Part shown: positions 47,739 through 58,156 of the stretch, piece after piece
Numbering within the stretch: position 1 is the first letter of the stretch
Layout: the number at the start of each line of letters is the position of its first letter
Assembly (NCBI GenBank): GCA_020631735.1
Contig: CM036199.1
Span: 16,759,955 to 16,823,954, forward strand
Direction: 5' to 3'
Length of the DNA: 64,000 nucleotides
Source: Saccharum officinarum
Taxonomy: Eukaryota; Streptophyta; Magnoliopsida; Poales; Poaceae
Program-made: the position numbers and the translations under genes
Notes under the pieces: generated by a model
Database searches by the model: none
Told to the model about the DNA's origin: nothing
The model's input: the letters and a program-made list of their open reading frames with translations, nothing else

Positions 47739-48910
47739 TTAGGATGTTTGTCGTCCGTTCCGTTGTCGTTGTCGTATATGCCGTATGGATGGATGGATAC
47801 TAGTCCTCTCGGTGGTGCTGCCTAAATAACAAGGCCATTTGTGATATCATGTTCTGAATAATGTAGCTTTGGCAAAGTATATTATCTATAGTCTCCACAC
47901 ATTAACATCAAATGTCTGTTGATGAATTCCGGGTCGGGGTAAGAGTCGGAAAGGTACCAACGAAGATACGAGACAAAAAGAACAAGATCAAATCGTAAAC
48001 CATTGAATTTATTTTTATAATAAAATTATTTTAAAATAAATGCTGTTAATATTCTTTTTACAATTCCAGTTATTTTTTTAAAAAAATCAACCATTATGAA
48101 TACCATATCGACAGTAAAAAGGAGACGTTGGGAGTACTAGGGATGTAATAAGGGCCCCTACCAGCAGGCCGCCGCACCACCTGTCTCTAGAAGGTGTTTG
48201 TTTTGCAGGTTCCATCAAGTCCTGCTTTGCTAATCGACACCCCCTGCGCAATCTAATGCACAGTCGATCCTCTCTGATTGTCAAAAACCAGATCCAACCA
48301 TCTTAGTATCAAACACCAACTGATGAGCATGTAACCACTCGTGCTCATGTTCCCGCTGTCGTTCCAAGGCCACTTGATGTTGCAGCTTTCTTCCACGCTG
48401 CTTTAACGTGCCTGGCCCTGCACGCCACCCTCTGTAGTGCCACTTCATCCCTCTTAGCTAGCAGCGTGACAACAGCCATATGGACGGCAAGAGAGGTGAG
48501 ACACGGCCAGGGTGAAGCACACGCCGGGCCGAGGCGAAGGGGAGGCAGAAGAGGAGCGGGAGGGAGCAGGCACGAGTGGATGGGGGCGTAGTCGATTCGA
48601 CGAAGCAATGTGTATCTGGGCGGCGTAGTCGAGTGATTTTGACCGTTAGATCCACCAACCTTCCGGGCTAGCCTTATAAGTGGGACTACTGACAAGGGCA
48701 TTGATATGCTAAGATATGACCATTTAAGTTGAACACAAGGCATCACCAAAAAGCGTATTGACGCGGTATTGGTAGCACACCAAATGAGCAAGCTCGCCAT
48801 GCTCAGATTACAGAACATATCACCTTGCAAAACCTGAGCAAAAGTTAGGTCTGCAAAAAGGCCAACTTGTTGTGGGTCTAGAATTCGTTGTGGGTACAGA
48901 ACATATCACC
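47739..48910. other. Intergenic, no gene seen
   Basis: AT-rich to 48110, then mixed. Frames at 48345-48830 show no motif. 'acagaacatatcaccttgca' occurs twice, at 48812 and 48897; the second copy abuts the start of GH32 copy C. Confidence 0.5.
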
Positions 48911-49972
48911 TTGCACGTCCTCAAGGTGAGCATGCCGGCACGCTGGAGGACTACTACGCGGTCGGGACGTACGACGACGCGGCGGACACGTTCACGCCGG
49001 ACGTGGACGGCGACTACCGCAGGTGGCAGAGGATCGACCGCGGGCACCTGTACGCATCCAAGACGTTCTTCGACGCGCGCAGGAGCCGGCGGGTGCTGTG
49101 GGCGTGGGTGAACGAGTCCGACAGCGAGGCCGACGACGTCGCCGGGGCTGGTCCGGCCTCCAGTCGTTCCGCGGGCGCTGTGGCTGGACGGCGGCGGTAA
49201 GCAGCTGGTGCAGTGGCCCGTGGAGGAGATCGAGACACTGAGGACGAGGCGCGCAGCGCCGCTGCCGCATGGTGCGGAGGTGGAGCCCGCCGCCGGGCTG
49301 CGCGAGGTCACCGGCATCGTGAGCTCGCAGGCGGACGTGGACGTCGTGTTCGAGATCCCCAGCCTCGATCGCGCCGAGGGCCTCGACCCCAGCCGGCTGC
49401 TGGACCCCGACGCGCTGTGCCGGGAGAAGGGGGCGGACCTCAGCAGGTACAGAAACTGAGCAATCCTTTTGCGGCCTGAACTTGACATGGCAATGAATCT
49501 GCCAATCTGTGAACCTCAAATCAAATGCGTAGGTCCTCCACGAAGGCAGACGTGTATAAGCCAACGCATGGAGGGTTCGTCAACGTGGACATCGAGAAAG
49601 ACATGAGCATATCGTTAAGAACATTGGTGAGCTTACTGCTACTTGGCACTGTTGGATGCTTATTACTAGAATCTTACGGTGACATGAATACCTCAAATAT
49701 GCATGACTCATGATGTGTGTATGTGCTCGTGCTACATATAGATCGATCACTCGATCGTGGAGAGCTTCGGCAGTGGAGGGAGGACGTGCATGACGGCCAG
49801 AGTGTACTCCGAGCACGTGGCAACAGGCAGCAGCCACCTGTACGTGTTCAACAATGGATCAGATGCAGTGAAGTTGTCCAAGCTCGAGGCCTGGGAGCTT
49901 GCCAGTGCGAGTGTCAACGTTGACGACGATGGCGGTCTGGTTGGATCATCCGTGAACATGTGCCACAGCTAG
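48911..49972 (+). pseudogene. GH32 beta-fructofuranosidase copy C (broken)
   Basis: Exon pieces 48911-49446, 49533-49626 and 49742-49972. They encode 'VLKVSM', '[20 protein letters not shown]', '[15 protein letters not shown]', '[15 protein letters not shown]', 'VDVVFEIPSLDRAEGLDPS', then 'STKADVYKPTHGGF' and the C-terminus 'IDHSIVESFGSGG', 'HLYVFNNGSD', ending TAG at 49970. Lesions: one base missing near 48931 and another near 49143 (relative to copy A), and an in-frame loss of about 44 codons between 'EKGA' and 'DLSR'. The N-terminal half with the catalytic nucleophile and acid/base residues is missing. Splice sites are canonical, unlike copy A. Confidence 0.9.
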
Positions 49973-50361
49973 GAGTAGCAGTCGCTGTTTTACATGCAGG
50001 ACATATAAATCACATCATGCGGGCCTGTGGCTGATTAACATCCTTGGTCCTAATATTTAGTCTGGGTGGGCCGAATTCAATCGGGCCGACGATTGTTGTT
50101 TTTCTCCGCAGCCTCGTAGCGCCAGCGTCCTAAATATTACTGCACGCCCCACATGTTCGCCGCGCTACAACGACAGTGGCACGGGTTTAGCTTCATGTTA
50201 TGTTCAGATATTTGTGCAATTTGTACTCCATGGTATGCTCTTTTCAAATGGCGCCAAGACAATAAAGGAAAAATTTTTATAGAAAAATAATAAAGAAACC
50301 AAACATAGCATCAGTTTTGACGTCGTCTATGTCTATGTTTTGAACCAGTCACTAGTATCTT

Positions 50362-50579
50362 TTTTCTTGAATACGCAAAAGATAAGCGTATTTTTTACAT
50401 TAGGTACAAGAGTTTAAACATACAAACGTCGTGCTTCAAGTGAGCGTCCTAGGAGGTCTAGAAGGAGCAACGCAAGGCCGGACCGTCCTAGTCTACTGAT
50501 ACAAGTTAATGTATTACTCAGAAGCTAAACAACCCAGAGACGGGCAACGCTTCGACTCAAGAAACGGCCTTCCGTCGAA
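50362..50579 (-). mobile_element. Short 5'-truncated LINE 3' stub
   Basis: An insert of about 220 bp starting with a T run and 'cttgaatacgcaaaagataagcgta', a typical plant LINE 3' terminus read on +. The flanks CAGTCACTAGTATCTT (50346) and CAGTCACTAGTGTCTT (50580) form a 16-bp target duplication with one mismatch. Confidence 0.75.
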
Positions 50580-50595
50580 CAGTCACTAGTGTCTT

Positions 50596-51816
50596 ATAAC
50601 ATGGAAGTGCAAAATCGCTTTTGTTACCAACAAAACAAAAAACAAAAACCTCAATACACTCCTGTTATCATTTACGATGCAACTAGCGCCCGGACGCCTG
50701 GCTTCAGGGCGCGTCCAGACACACCTAATCCACGTAACGTTTCGATCCCGACCAGATACAATACGGCGACAGAGCGCGCCCGTCCTCCCGCTCGCGCGCG
50801 CTCGCCTCGCCGCCGCGCCCCACGGGACCACCTATCCGATGCGAATAGAATGAGCGCGCCCCCGTGCCTCGTCGCATCGCCATCCCTCCTTGCCGCCATC
50901 CCCTGCACGCCCATTGCCCTCCACGCCCCATCCCCACTGTGCTCCATCACTGTGGCGTGGCTGGTGGCCGCCCCTGCTCCGGCGATAGCGAGGGCGAGCC
51001 CGTCGTCCAAGCCTTCGCCGGAGAAATGGTGTCAACCAGCAATGCTTCCTCATCCTGAGGAGCAGTCATTGTGGGGGCGGACACCCAGGCGTTGGTGCTT
51101 CTGGTGGCCGGCTGACGACGTGCGAGGCGGCGAACTCCTCCAACATTGGGTCGACCCACACGTGAGGTCCTATGCTCACGCACAACTCCAGCACTAGTGG
51201 ATCTGGCTCATGGAGGTAGTGTGCAGCGGCAAAGGTGGTAGCGTTGTCGGCGGTGGCGGCAGGTGCGTCCATGCTAGTGTCGCTCGTCGGCTTGCTCTGG
51301 CGCCGCCAGCGTCGTCATATGCTTTGCCGGCGCCCCCACGGCCCCAACCGAACTCGGCAGGCTGCCATGGGGCGTGTGCTTGGGGGCGGTGGCTCATATC
51401 CACGGGCAACGCCACCCTTCGCCTTCGTCGTCGCGGCAGACCTGATTCGCTTGCAGTCTCTGACGAGGTGGCCGAAGCCGTGGCAACACAGACAATACCG
51501 TGGCAACCGGCAAGTCACTAGGAGAGGCAGTGGAAACATCTACCGTGAAGTTCTGCGGGATCCTCCAGGCCGGCGGGAGCTGATATTAATTCTAACTGAA
51601 ATATGGCACTATCCATCTGGCATCGTCTGTGATCTGTGAACATGCCACTCGCCGTCATTGCTAGAGCCAAAAGTCGTCTCTTGGCATGGGGTTACGATAG
51701 CTATTCCATAGTTTTGTAGAAGGTACCAAACCCACTACAATTACAAGATTTGAGGTTTAAGGTTAACTATATACGCATCGTACTCTATTCGTTCTAAATA
51801 GGAGTACATAATAAAA
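50596..51816. other. GC-rich intergenic stretch with possible LINE ORF1 relic
   Basis: Many overlapping frames on both strands reflect base composition. The only motif I can support is the zinc knuckle on the minus strand at 51315-51539. Confidence 0.4.
51315..51539 (-). pseudogene. Zinc-knuckle fragment, probable LINE ORF1 relic
   Basis: The minus-strand frame contains CLCCHGFGHLVRDC (C-x2-C-x4-H-x4-C). Further along the same strand, in other frames, there is 'DPMLEE', a segment that looks like the linker of plant LINE ORF1 proteins. No RT domain is nearby, so the assignment is weak. Confidence 0.4.
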
Positions 51817-51916
51817 NNNNNNNNNNNNNNNNNNNNNNNNNNNNNNNNNNNNNNNNNNNNNNNNNNNNNNNNNNNNNNNNNNNNNNNNNNNNNNNNNNNN
51901 NNNNNNNNNNNNNNNN
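51817..51916. other. Assembly gap (100 N)
   Basis: Exactly 100 Ns, a placeholder of unknown true length. Confidence 0.99.
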
Positions 51917-53540
51917 ATGAGGCCTAATTGGATCTGCCACTCATACTAATAGGAAAACGAAGTCTTTATCTCTCTACTATCTAAACTAGTATTGCAGTTG
52001 TCTATAAGTTAAAAAATATGTATTCAGTGAATGGGCATGTGGTACAATAGTTATCCAGTGGGGACGCTACCCAACCCTGGTGATTGCACCTTTTTCTGGA
52101 ATTTTTCCAGAATTTTCAGGATAAGTGGTATTGCACTATTCCCGGGCACTAGAGGCGACGCCTCCCAATCTCTTCTTTGCGTGTGTACGGACGCGCACGC
52201 GTGTCTGTGCGTGTGGTGTGAGTGTGGAGTATGTGGGTTGTGTGCGTCCTAGTTGTACCTGGTCAAAAAAAATGTAAAAAACTGGTAAGTAATTAATAAT
52301 GTTTTTATACCATGAAAAATGTCTCTAAGGTTCTAAATTTTTTTATAAAAATCTTAGAGCTATATAGGGAGTTGAAAAATCCAAAGAAATTATTTAGAGC
52401 TTGTGAAAATATCTCTAGAAGTTTTTAAATTTAAGATTAAGCTCTAGGAAAATTGGAAAATGTCCAAAAATCTGAAAAATTCCAAAACATTCAATTGATG
52501 TCTAAATACATTCTAGAAACTTTTTGCAACAAAAATATGAGATGAAGCAGCAAGAATGCAACATTAAATTTAATGCTAAATGTATTCATCCTGGTTGTAT
52601 ATCATGTTTTTGTTATGGAAAGCTTTCAAAAACGTGTTTAGACATCGAGTTGGTTGTTTTGAGAATTTTCCATATTTTATTGGATATTTTCCCTTTTTTA
52701 GATCTAAATATAATTTGTAAAAGCTTTTAGAGTTACTTTCACGAGCTTTGTGTACTTTATTTTTAAGGCCTTGTGTTCCAATCTATCTCTATAGTTTTTC
52801 TTTGAATTTTTAGAAGCTAAGATATATTTTTGTGGTCTAAAAACCTTATAAGCAAATTAAGGGATGAAACCACTTCTAAGTAAACACGAAGGTAGGATGA
52901 ATGGTTTTGAGAGTTTAAAGTGTTCGGTTTTAGAGACCATGGAAAAAATCACACCATTATAATATTTTAAAGTGGTGGAAGTGATTTTTTCCTACTATGG
53001 CCTTGTTCTTCTCATCCCTAAACAATGAGATTAGGGGATTGGATGGGATTGACCTGTAAGAGATTTAATCCTCCTCAATCCCTCCCAATCCCCTTAATTT
53101 TGGAGCAAAACGAAGAAGGCCTAAATGTCCAACCCCAACTCTTTGTGAGGACCAAACAGATCACGACAAACAGTACGATCGACAATTATCAGTCCGTGGT
53201 GTTTATATTTTATTATACTGTAGTAATTTGCCTAATAAATTGTGATTCCCTGTCATTCGACCATGTTTCGTAACCATTTTGTCAACATCTGACGAAGCAA
53301 CAATCTGCACATATGTTCTATGCTTCTGGCCCATCCAAGTACCTTCGAGGCCTCTCTCTCCCTCTCTGTTGTTTCGCTTTGGAAGCTCCTCCAACACAAC
53401 CTTCTAGCCTTCTAGGCCTGTTATTACTGAGTTGCTCTGCTCTCACCGATATCTCTAGCCCCTTCCATGATCAAATCATACTATCATAGTATCACACTAA
53501 CTTCGGTTTTTTTAACAACACACTCACTTCGGTTTGAGTC
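51917..53540. other. Intergenic region upstream of the ATL gene, no gene seen
   Basis: Mostly AT-rich. 52280-52830 has repeated 'ctctagaa', 'tctaaa' and 'ttttagag' words, suggestive of an old inverted-repeat element without clear ends. 'cacttcggttt' occurs twice near 53500-53535. Confidence 0.4.
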
Positions 53541-53547
53541 CGAGAAG

Positions 53548-53555
53548 TATAAAGG
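53548..53555 (+). promoter_or_regulatory. TATA box of the ATL gene
   Basis: TATAAAGG about 230 bp before the ATG. A transcription start near 53580 would give a 5' leader of about 195 bases. Confidence 0.6.
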
Positions 53556-53776
53556 CTGCTCGACAATTAACAAGCCCCCTACATCAGCATCAGCTCAAGC
53601 TGCTCAATTCAGATTAACACACTGATCCCCACCCACGCCATCATATACCAACTCCAACCAGCTGCACTGCACCTAAACCTCTCCAAGAACGCCAATAAAC
53701 ACCCCACAAATCTCAGCCACAAGACACCACATAAGGTCTCACGCCGAAAGGCGATCCAAGGCGCGAGAGACAGACC

Positions 53777-54652
53777 ATGTCAGCGTTGCCGGAGAACGTC
53801 GTGGCAGGCGGCAGTAGTGGCCCGCCGCCCGTCGCGTGGTGGAGCGCGGCCTCGCCGGTGGGCGGCGACGTCGTCCTCTCCGGCGTAGTCCTCCTCTTCG
53901 TCGCCCTGGCCTTCGCGTTCGTTCTGTACCACTACTTCACTGTCACGGTCGTCAGTCGCCGCGGCGGCACGCGGGACGGCGCGGCGGTGGTGGGGGCGCC
54001 AACGAGCGCCCAGCAGCGCGGCACGTTGGGAGGACGCGATGCCACTGGCGGCGGCCTTGAACCGTCGGTGCTCCGGGCGTTGCCGGTGACGGTTTACAAG
54101 GCGAAGGACCGGGCAGGCGGCGAGGCGCTGGAGTGCGCCGTGTGCCTCGCCGAACTCACGGACGGCGAGGCCGCCAGGTTCCTGCCCAGGTGCCAGCACG
54201 GCTTCCACGCCGAGTGCATCGACCTGTGGCTGCGCGGCCACTCCACGTGCCCGCTCTGCCGCGTCGACATCGGCCTGCTTCCTGCGCCGCCGTCGTCCTC
54301 GGCACTCCCTCCGACGCTCCCGGAGCCCGCCAACTACCCCACGAACCTGCCGACGAACGTCCTGTTCTGGGGATCCCAGGACGCGGTCACCGTGGCGAGA
54401 GCCTCCGGGACGAGGACGACGACGGTCCACGGCGGCCCGACGAGCGCTCCCCGTGGAGCGTCGCCGCCGCTGGTCATCCATGTCAGGGAAACGGCACCGG
54501 CAGTGGCACCGGCACCGCTGCCGCGTGAAGGCGACGCGGCCAAAGCGCAGGGCTTGGCGAGGCTGAGCTCTCTCAGGCGGCTGTGGAGCAGAGGGAGGCA
54601 TGATGCGGCGGCTATTGGACACACGCTCCCCCCATGGCAACAAACCACCTAG
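53777..54652 (+). CDS. ATL-type RING-H2 E3 ubiquitin ligase
   Basis: An intronless 291-residue protein. One transmembrane helix at about residues 32-54 (VVLSGVVLLFVALAFAFVL), then a basic stretch, the GLD motif (GLEPSVLRALPVTVY, about 93-107), and a canonical RING-H2 finger: C120, C123, C139, H141, H144, C147, C158, C161 with W151 and the Pro before C161 that typify ATLs. The C-terminal 120 residues are Pro/Ala/Ser/Thr-rich and probably disordered. ATLs sit in endomembranes or plasma membrane and pass ubiquitin from E2 enzymes to target proteins, often in stress or defence signalling; the target here is unknown. The frame is intact, starts at the first ATG, and has a TATA box upstream. Confidence 0.95.
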   Translation: MSALPENVVAGGSSGPPPVAWWSAASPVGGDVVLSGVVLLFVALAFAFVLYHYFTVTVVSRRGGTRDGAAVVGAPTSAQQRGTLGGRDATGGGLEPSVLRALPVTVYKAKDRAGGEALECAVCLAELTDGEAARFLPRCQHGFHAECIDLWLRGHSTCPLCRVDIGLLPAPPSSSALPPTLPEPANYPTNLPTNVLFWGSQDAVTVARASGTRTTTVHGGPTSAPRGASPPLVIHVRETAPAVAPAPLPREGDAAKAQGLARLSSLRRLWSRGRHDAAAIGHTLPPWQQTT

Positions 54653-54771
54653 TTTAGCTAGTACCAAATGTCGATGCTCATGGAATATTGTTGCGTGTAT
54701 ACTCTCTTTCCACACGTTTATGGTATATCACGAGTCGTTTGCATCCTGCGACGTTGCCTTCCGCAAACCAT

Positions 54772-55318
54772 GGCGCTCACCGAGTACGAGCAACACAATC
54801 TCGAGCGTCTCCGCGCTGCTGCGGTTGCCCGCATCGTTCGCGCCAAACTAAAGGTGATGCCGACGAGCAGACCAAAGAGCGCGCGGCAGCGCCGCAGCGT
54901 GAGCACGAGGCTCGCGACGCCGCCCTGGCTGCCGAAACCGTTGCTGATCTCCACGCCCAGGCCGTGGCGATCGTCAACATTTGGTCCCTCACTCCCGTGT
55001 CGCGTCACTCTCGACCTCACCGTGCCCAACGACACGAAGTGGCCATCGTCAACATTTGGTCCCTCACTCCCGTCACTCTCGATCGACCTCACCGTGCCCA
55101 GCTACACGAAAATGGCGTCATGCTTCTCTTTCTCCTCGCCGTGGGCAATATATGCATGTCGGATCACGTCCTCTCAATTCCGCTTGATCCCGGTGTGGGC
55201 ACGATGGAGTGTGCACCACCCTCGGCTGGCTCCACAACACATGTGATCATTGCAGAGACCATAAACTGTAGAGCAGTGCATGCCCTCGGAGACCTCCACT
55301 GTTCAGGTAACATGTAGT
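54772..55318 (+). pseudogene. Ty1/copia gag relic with internal duplication
   Basis: It starts MALTEYEQHNLERLRAA and, after one frameshift near 54855, continues 'ALAAETVADLHAQAVAIVNIWSLTPV', 'MLLFLLAVGNICMSDHVL', then 'CTTLGWLHNT' (shifted again). This resembles the N-terminal gag region of grass copia elements (LHAQA, NIRSLVPV, DHVL patterns). A 75-bp segment is tandemly duplicated within it. No protease, integrase or RT follows. Confidence 0.6.
54965..55110. repeat. 75-bp tandem duplication in the copia gag relic
   Basis: The segment from 'tggcgatcgtcaacatttgg' to 'cgacacgaa' (54965-55039) recurs at 55040-55110 with a few changes. It duplicates the 'NIWSLTPV' stretch. The second copy lacks four bases (GTCG versus none) near 55073. 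Confidence 0.9.
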
Positions 55319-55414
55319 GAACGTTACAAAGTCGTCACTCCTGATGAGGATATTATTCTGATGGATGATGCATACAATGATTAGGAAGCTATCTCACAAG
55401 TGATTGAGGACCTC

Positions 55415-57450
55415 ATTTTTTTCTTTTTTTCGAAAGCGTGTATTGGCACATGCTTCGTTAAGGAGGAAATGGATATGAAGTACGGCCGGTGCTAGCCATG
55501 GCGAGATGCCAAAGACAGCAACTCGGAGGAACACATACACGAATCACCGGCTGCAACGATGGAGCTAAGAAGGTGTACTAACTGAGGAAACTAGCTGTGC
55601 GACTAAAGAAAGAGAGAAGGCAGACCGCAGCCACTAAGTAGCTAAAACAATCAGCGATGCGAGGCAGCGAAAGCCCGCGGCAATCCAAGCGTCCGCCTCC
55701 TCCAGAATAAGCGTGAACAGCTGAGCCAGCGTCCTCGTGATGCTGTCAAATGTTCTCTGATTGCGTTCCTTCCAGACCTTCCAAGAGACGAGCAACACAA
55801 GCGAGTCGAAGCTACGCTTGAAGGGCTTCGGAATGGCTGTTCTCGTGTTCTGCCACCTCTCTGACAAACAAGAACCATCAAGCGGCACCAAATGCTGCAG
55901 CCTCACCCTTGACAGCAGTCGGTGCCAAACCTAACGAGTGAATACGCGGGAGGCCAACAAGTGGTCGGTGGTCTGGTCCTGCTAATCATAGAGCACACAG
56001 ACCGCTTCTTGCTGAAGGCCGTGACGCTTGCGGTGCTCAGCTGTCCACGGGCGTCCATGGAGGGCAAGCCAGAAGAAGAATTTGACCTTGGATGGTACTG
56101 TTGATCTCCAAACATGCTTGGCACCAACCAAGGTTGTCATCTCTGTGAAGTAAGCCTTGTACGCTGACGAGGCGGTGTAAGCTCCACTCTCCGTCGATTT
56201 CCAGATAAAACGATCAGAGTCTAGTGGCGTTAGGTGGATCTCTTCGAGCTTTTTCCACAGTTGAACGTATTCACAGAGTCGTACTTGGGCAATCGGCGCG
56301 CCAGTGATATCCCTTGCCCACTGGTGGTACAGCATCGCATCCCTGATTGTGCAATTGCACCGGCAACGCCCAACCGCACGGAAGAGATTTGGCGCGAAAG
56401 TGCAAATTGCGCTGTCTAGTAGCCAGGAGTCCGTCCAGAAGCGCGCGGCGGTGCTGTCTCCAACCTGGACAGTGACAGAAGCGCTGAACATGGCGACAAC
56501 GGCGCTTCCGGTTTTGAAGGTAGCTGTGCCCAGGCTGCGTCAGGCCATGTCTGTCGCAGCCACTCCCATCGAAGGCGAAGTGCGAAGCCAAGCACTCGGA
56601 GGTTGGGCAGCCCCAGCCCACCATGTTCCTTGGGCGAGCACACTATGGGCCAGGCGACCCTGCACCGACTGCCAGAGATAGACTCTGTACCCGCCCATAG
56701 GAACGCTCTTCGCCTCTTATCGATCTGACTAATAGCCCACGCTGACAGGTTGCAGCAAATTGAGACGTGCATTTGGGATAGCGGATAGTGTTGTCTGAGT
56801 AAGAGTTGCCCTTCCTGCGTCTGTTAGGAGTCCGCCCTTCCAAGTTGGGATCTGAGCTGCCACTCGACAAGCTGTTGCTCGTCGGCGTGGCCGAGCCTAG
56901 ACAAAGAGAGTGGCGCACCCAGGTACTTCGTCGGGAACTCTTGGATCCTACAAGGGAATACATGCTGCATGGCCTGGATGTCTTCTTGAGAGCAACAGAT
57001 CGGGGTCATTGTGCACTTGTCGAGGTTAGTGAAGAGGCCGGAGGCACCGGCAAACAACTCCAGAATCTGCCGAATGCAGTTGAAGTCCCAAGCCGAGGGA
57101 TGCAAGAAGACGACCAAGTCGTCGGCAATAGACCGACGCCCAACATTTGACGGCCCTATTAGGCAGCAGCGTTAGCACCACACGGCGGTCAGCCTCGGCG
57201 ATCAGAGCATTTAGGACCTCCATAACAATGATGAACAGAAATGGCGAAAGCGGGTCACCCTGCCTCAACCCACGGGCATGGCAGATACGACGTCCAGGGC
57301 GTCCGTTGACGAGGACTTTGGTGCTCGATGAGCCCAATATAGCGGAAATCTAGTCGCGCCAATGCAAGGGGAAACCGATGTGCTCTAGCACCTCCAGGAG
57401 GAAAGGCCAGGTGACCGTGTCAAATGCCTTTGCGAGGTCCACCTTAAGTC
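55415..57450 (-). mobile_element. 5'-truncated LINE, same family as 18865-20713
   Basis: The + strand begins with T runs and 'tttcgaaagcgtg', the 3' terminus shared with the inner LINE. Minus-strand domains: zf-RVT region (55982-56491: 'GDSTAARFWTDSWL', 'VPSKVKFFFWLALHGR'), RT from 'VDLAKAFDTV' (about 57430) through 'GLRQGDPLSPFLF' (about 57270) to 'KYLGAPLS'. The frames are broken. The 5' end stops within RT near 57450. Confidence 0.85.
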
Positions 57451-57600
57451 ACCATCGAAGACAACCCTACACATTCTATGACCGAGGTCAAGCAAAAATG
57501 CTCCGTCTGATATAGAGGATCCACAGGTAAAGGCAATGTCTTCTCCGACCACCACAACTAGGAAGAGGGGCCTTGCATGTCCTCCTATATATCCCTCTTC
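57451..57600. other. Spacer, unassigned
   Basis: A minus-strand frame (57385-57627) continues from the LINE into this region but has no recognisable motif. Confidence 0.3.
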
Positions 57601-57850
57601 GTGACAAAGTATGATAGCAAAATGCAAATGTAAGGCCTATGATAGATCTTCGCTTTGTCAAAGTGCCTGCCTTGCACAGGGTAGCATCTTAAAAGATTTG
57701 GGCATTGTTGAGAATGACGGAAAGCTCAATGAGGATGCAATGCAAGATATTGCTTTCATCTCTAGGTGTGTTCCACACTATGCTAATTCACTGTAAAGCT
57801 TTGTTTATTGTTAAATTTAGAAACACCTATTCACCCCTCTCTAGACAACA
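57601..57850 (+). mobile_element. Possible SIRE-like LTR/terminal fragment
   Basis: 'cacctattcacccctctctagacaacatca' near 57820 is close to the complement of the start of the LTR fragment at 26086, so it may be the end of a related element in opposite orientation. The rest is unassigned. Confidence 0.35.
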
Positions 57851-58070
57851 TCAAGGTCCTTTCAACTGTCCTCTCTTACACTTTCATCCTCGCTTCATAT
57901 AAAAGGGTTAACCCAGAGGTACTACTTTGGAGTGACAATGATTATAAGCTAGCCCTCATCCTCCTAAACTTCTAAGGTAATACCAACCCCACTAATAACT
58001 ACAACCACATATGCACCACATGGGCTAACTACTAAATGCTACTAATGGACGAGATGGTTACAACTTGATT

Positions 58071-58081
58071 GTGTGTGTGTA

Positions 58082-58137
<56 letters not shown>

Positions 58138-58156
58138 TATATATATATTATATAAT
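58071..58156. repeat. Compound (GT)n(AT)n microsatellite
   Basis: GT repeats at 58071-58080, then mostly AT/TA with small interruptions to 58156. Confidence 0.95.

Noticed and set aside
50589..51197. 202-codon + frame
   Set aside because: Low-complexity Pro/Arg/Ala composition in a CpG-rich stretch; overlapping antisense frames are equally long.
53780..54715. 311-codon antisense frame over the ATL gene
   Set aside because: Shadow of the real RING-H2 gene caused by its high third-position GC.
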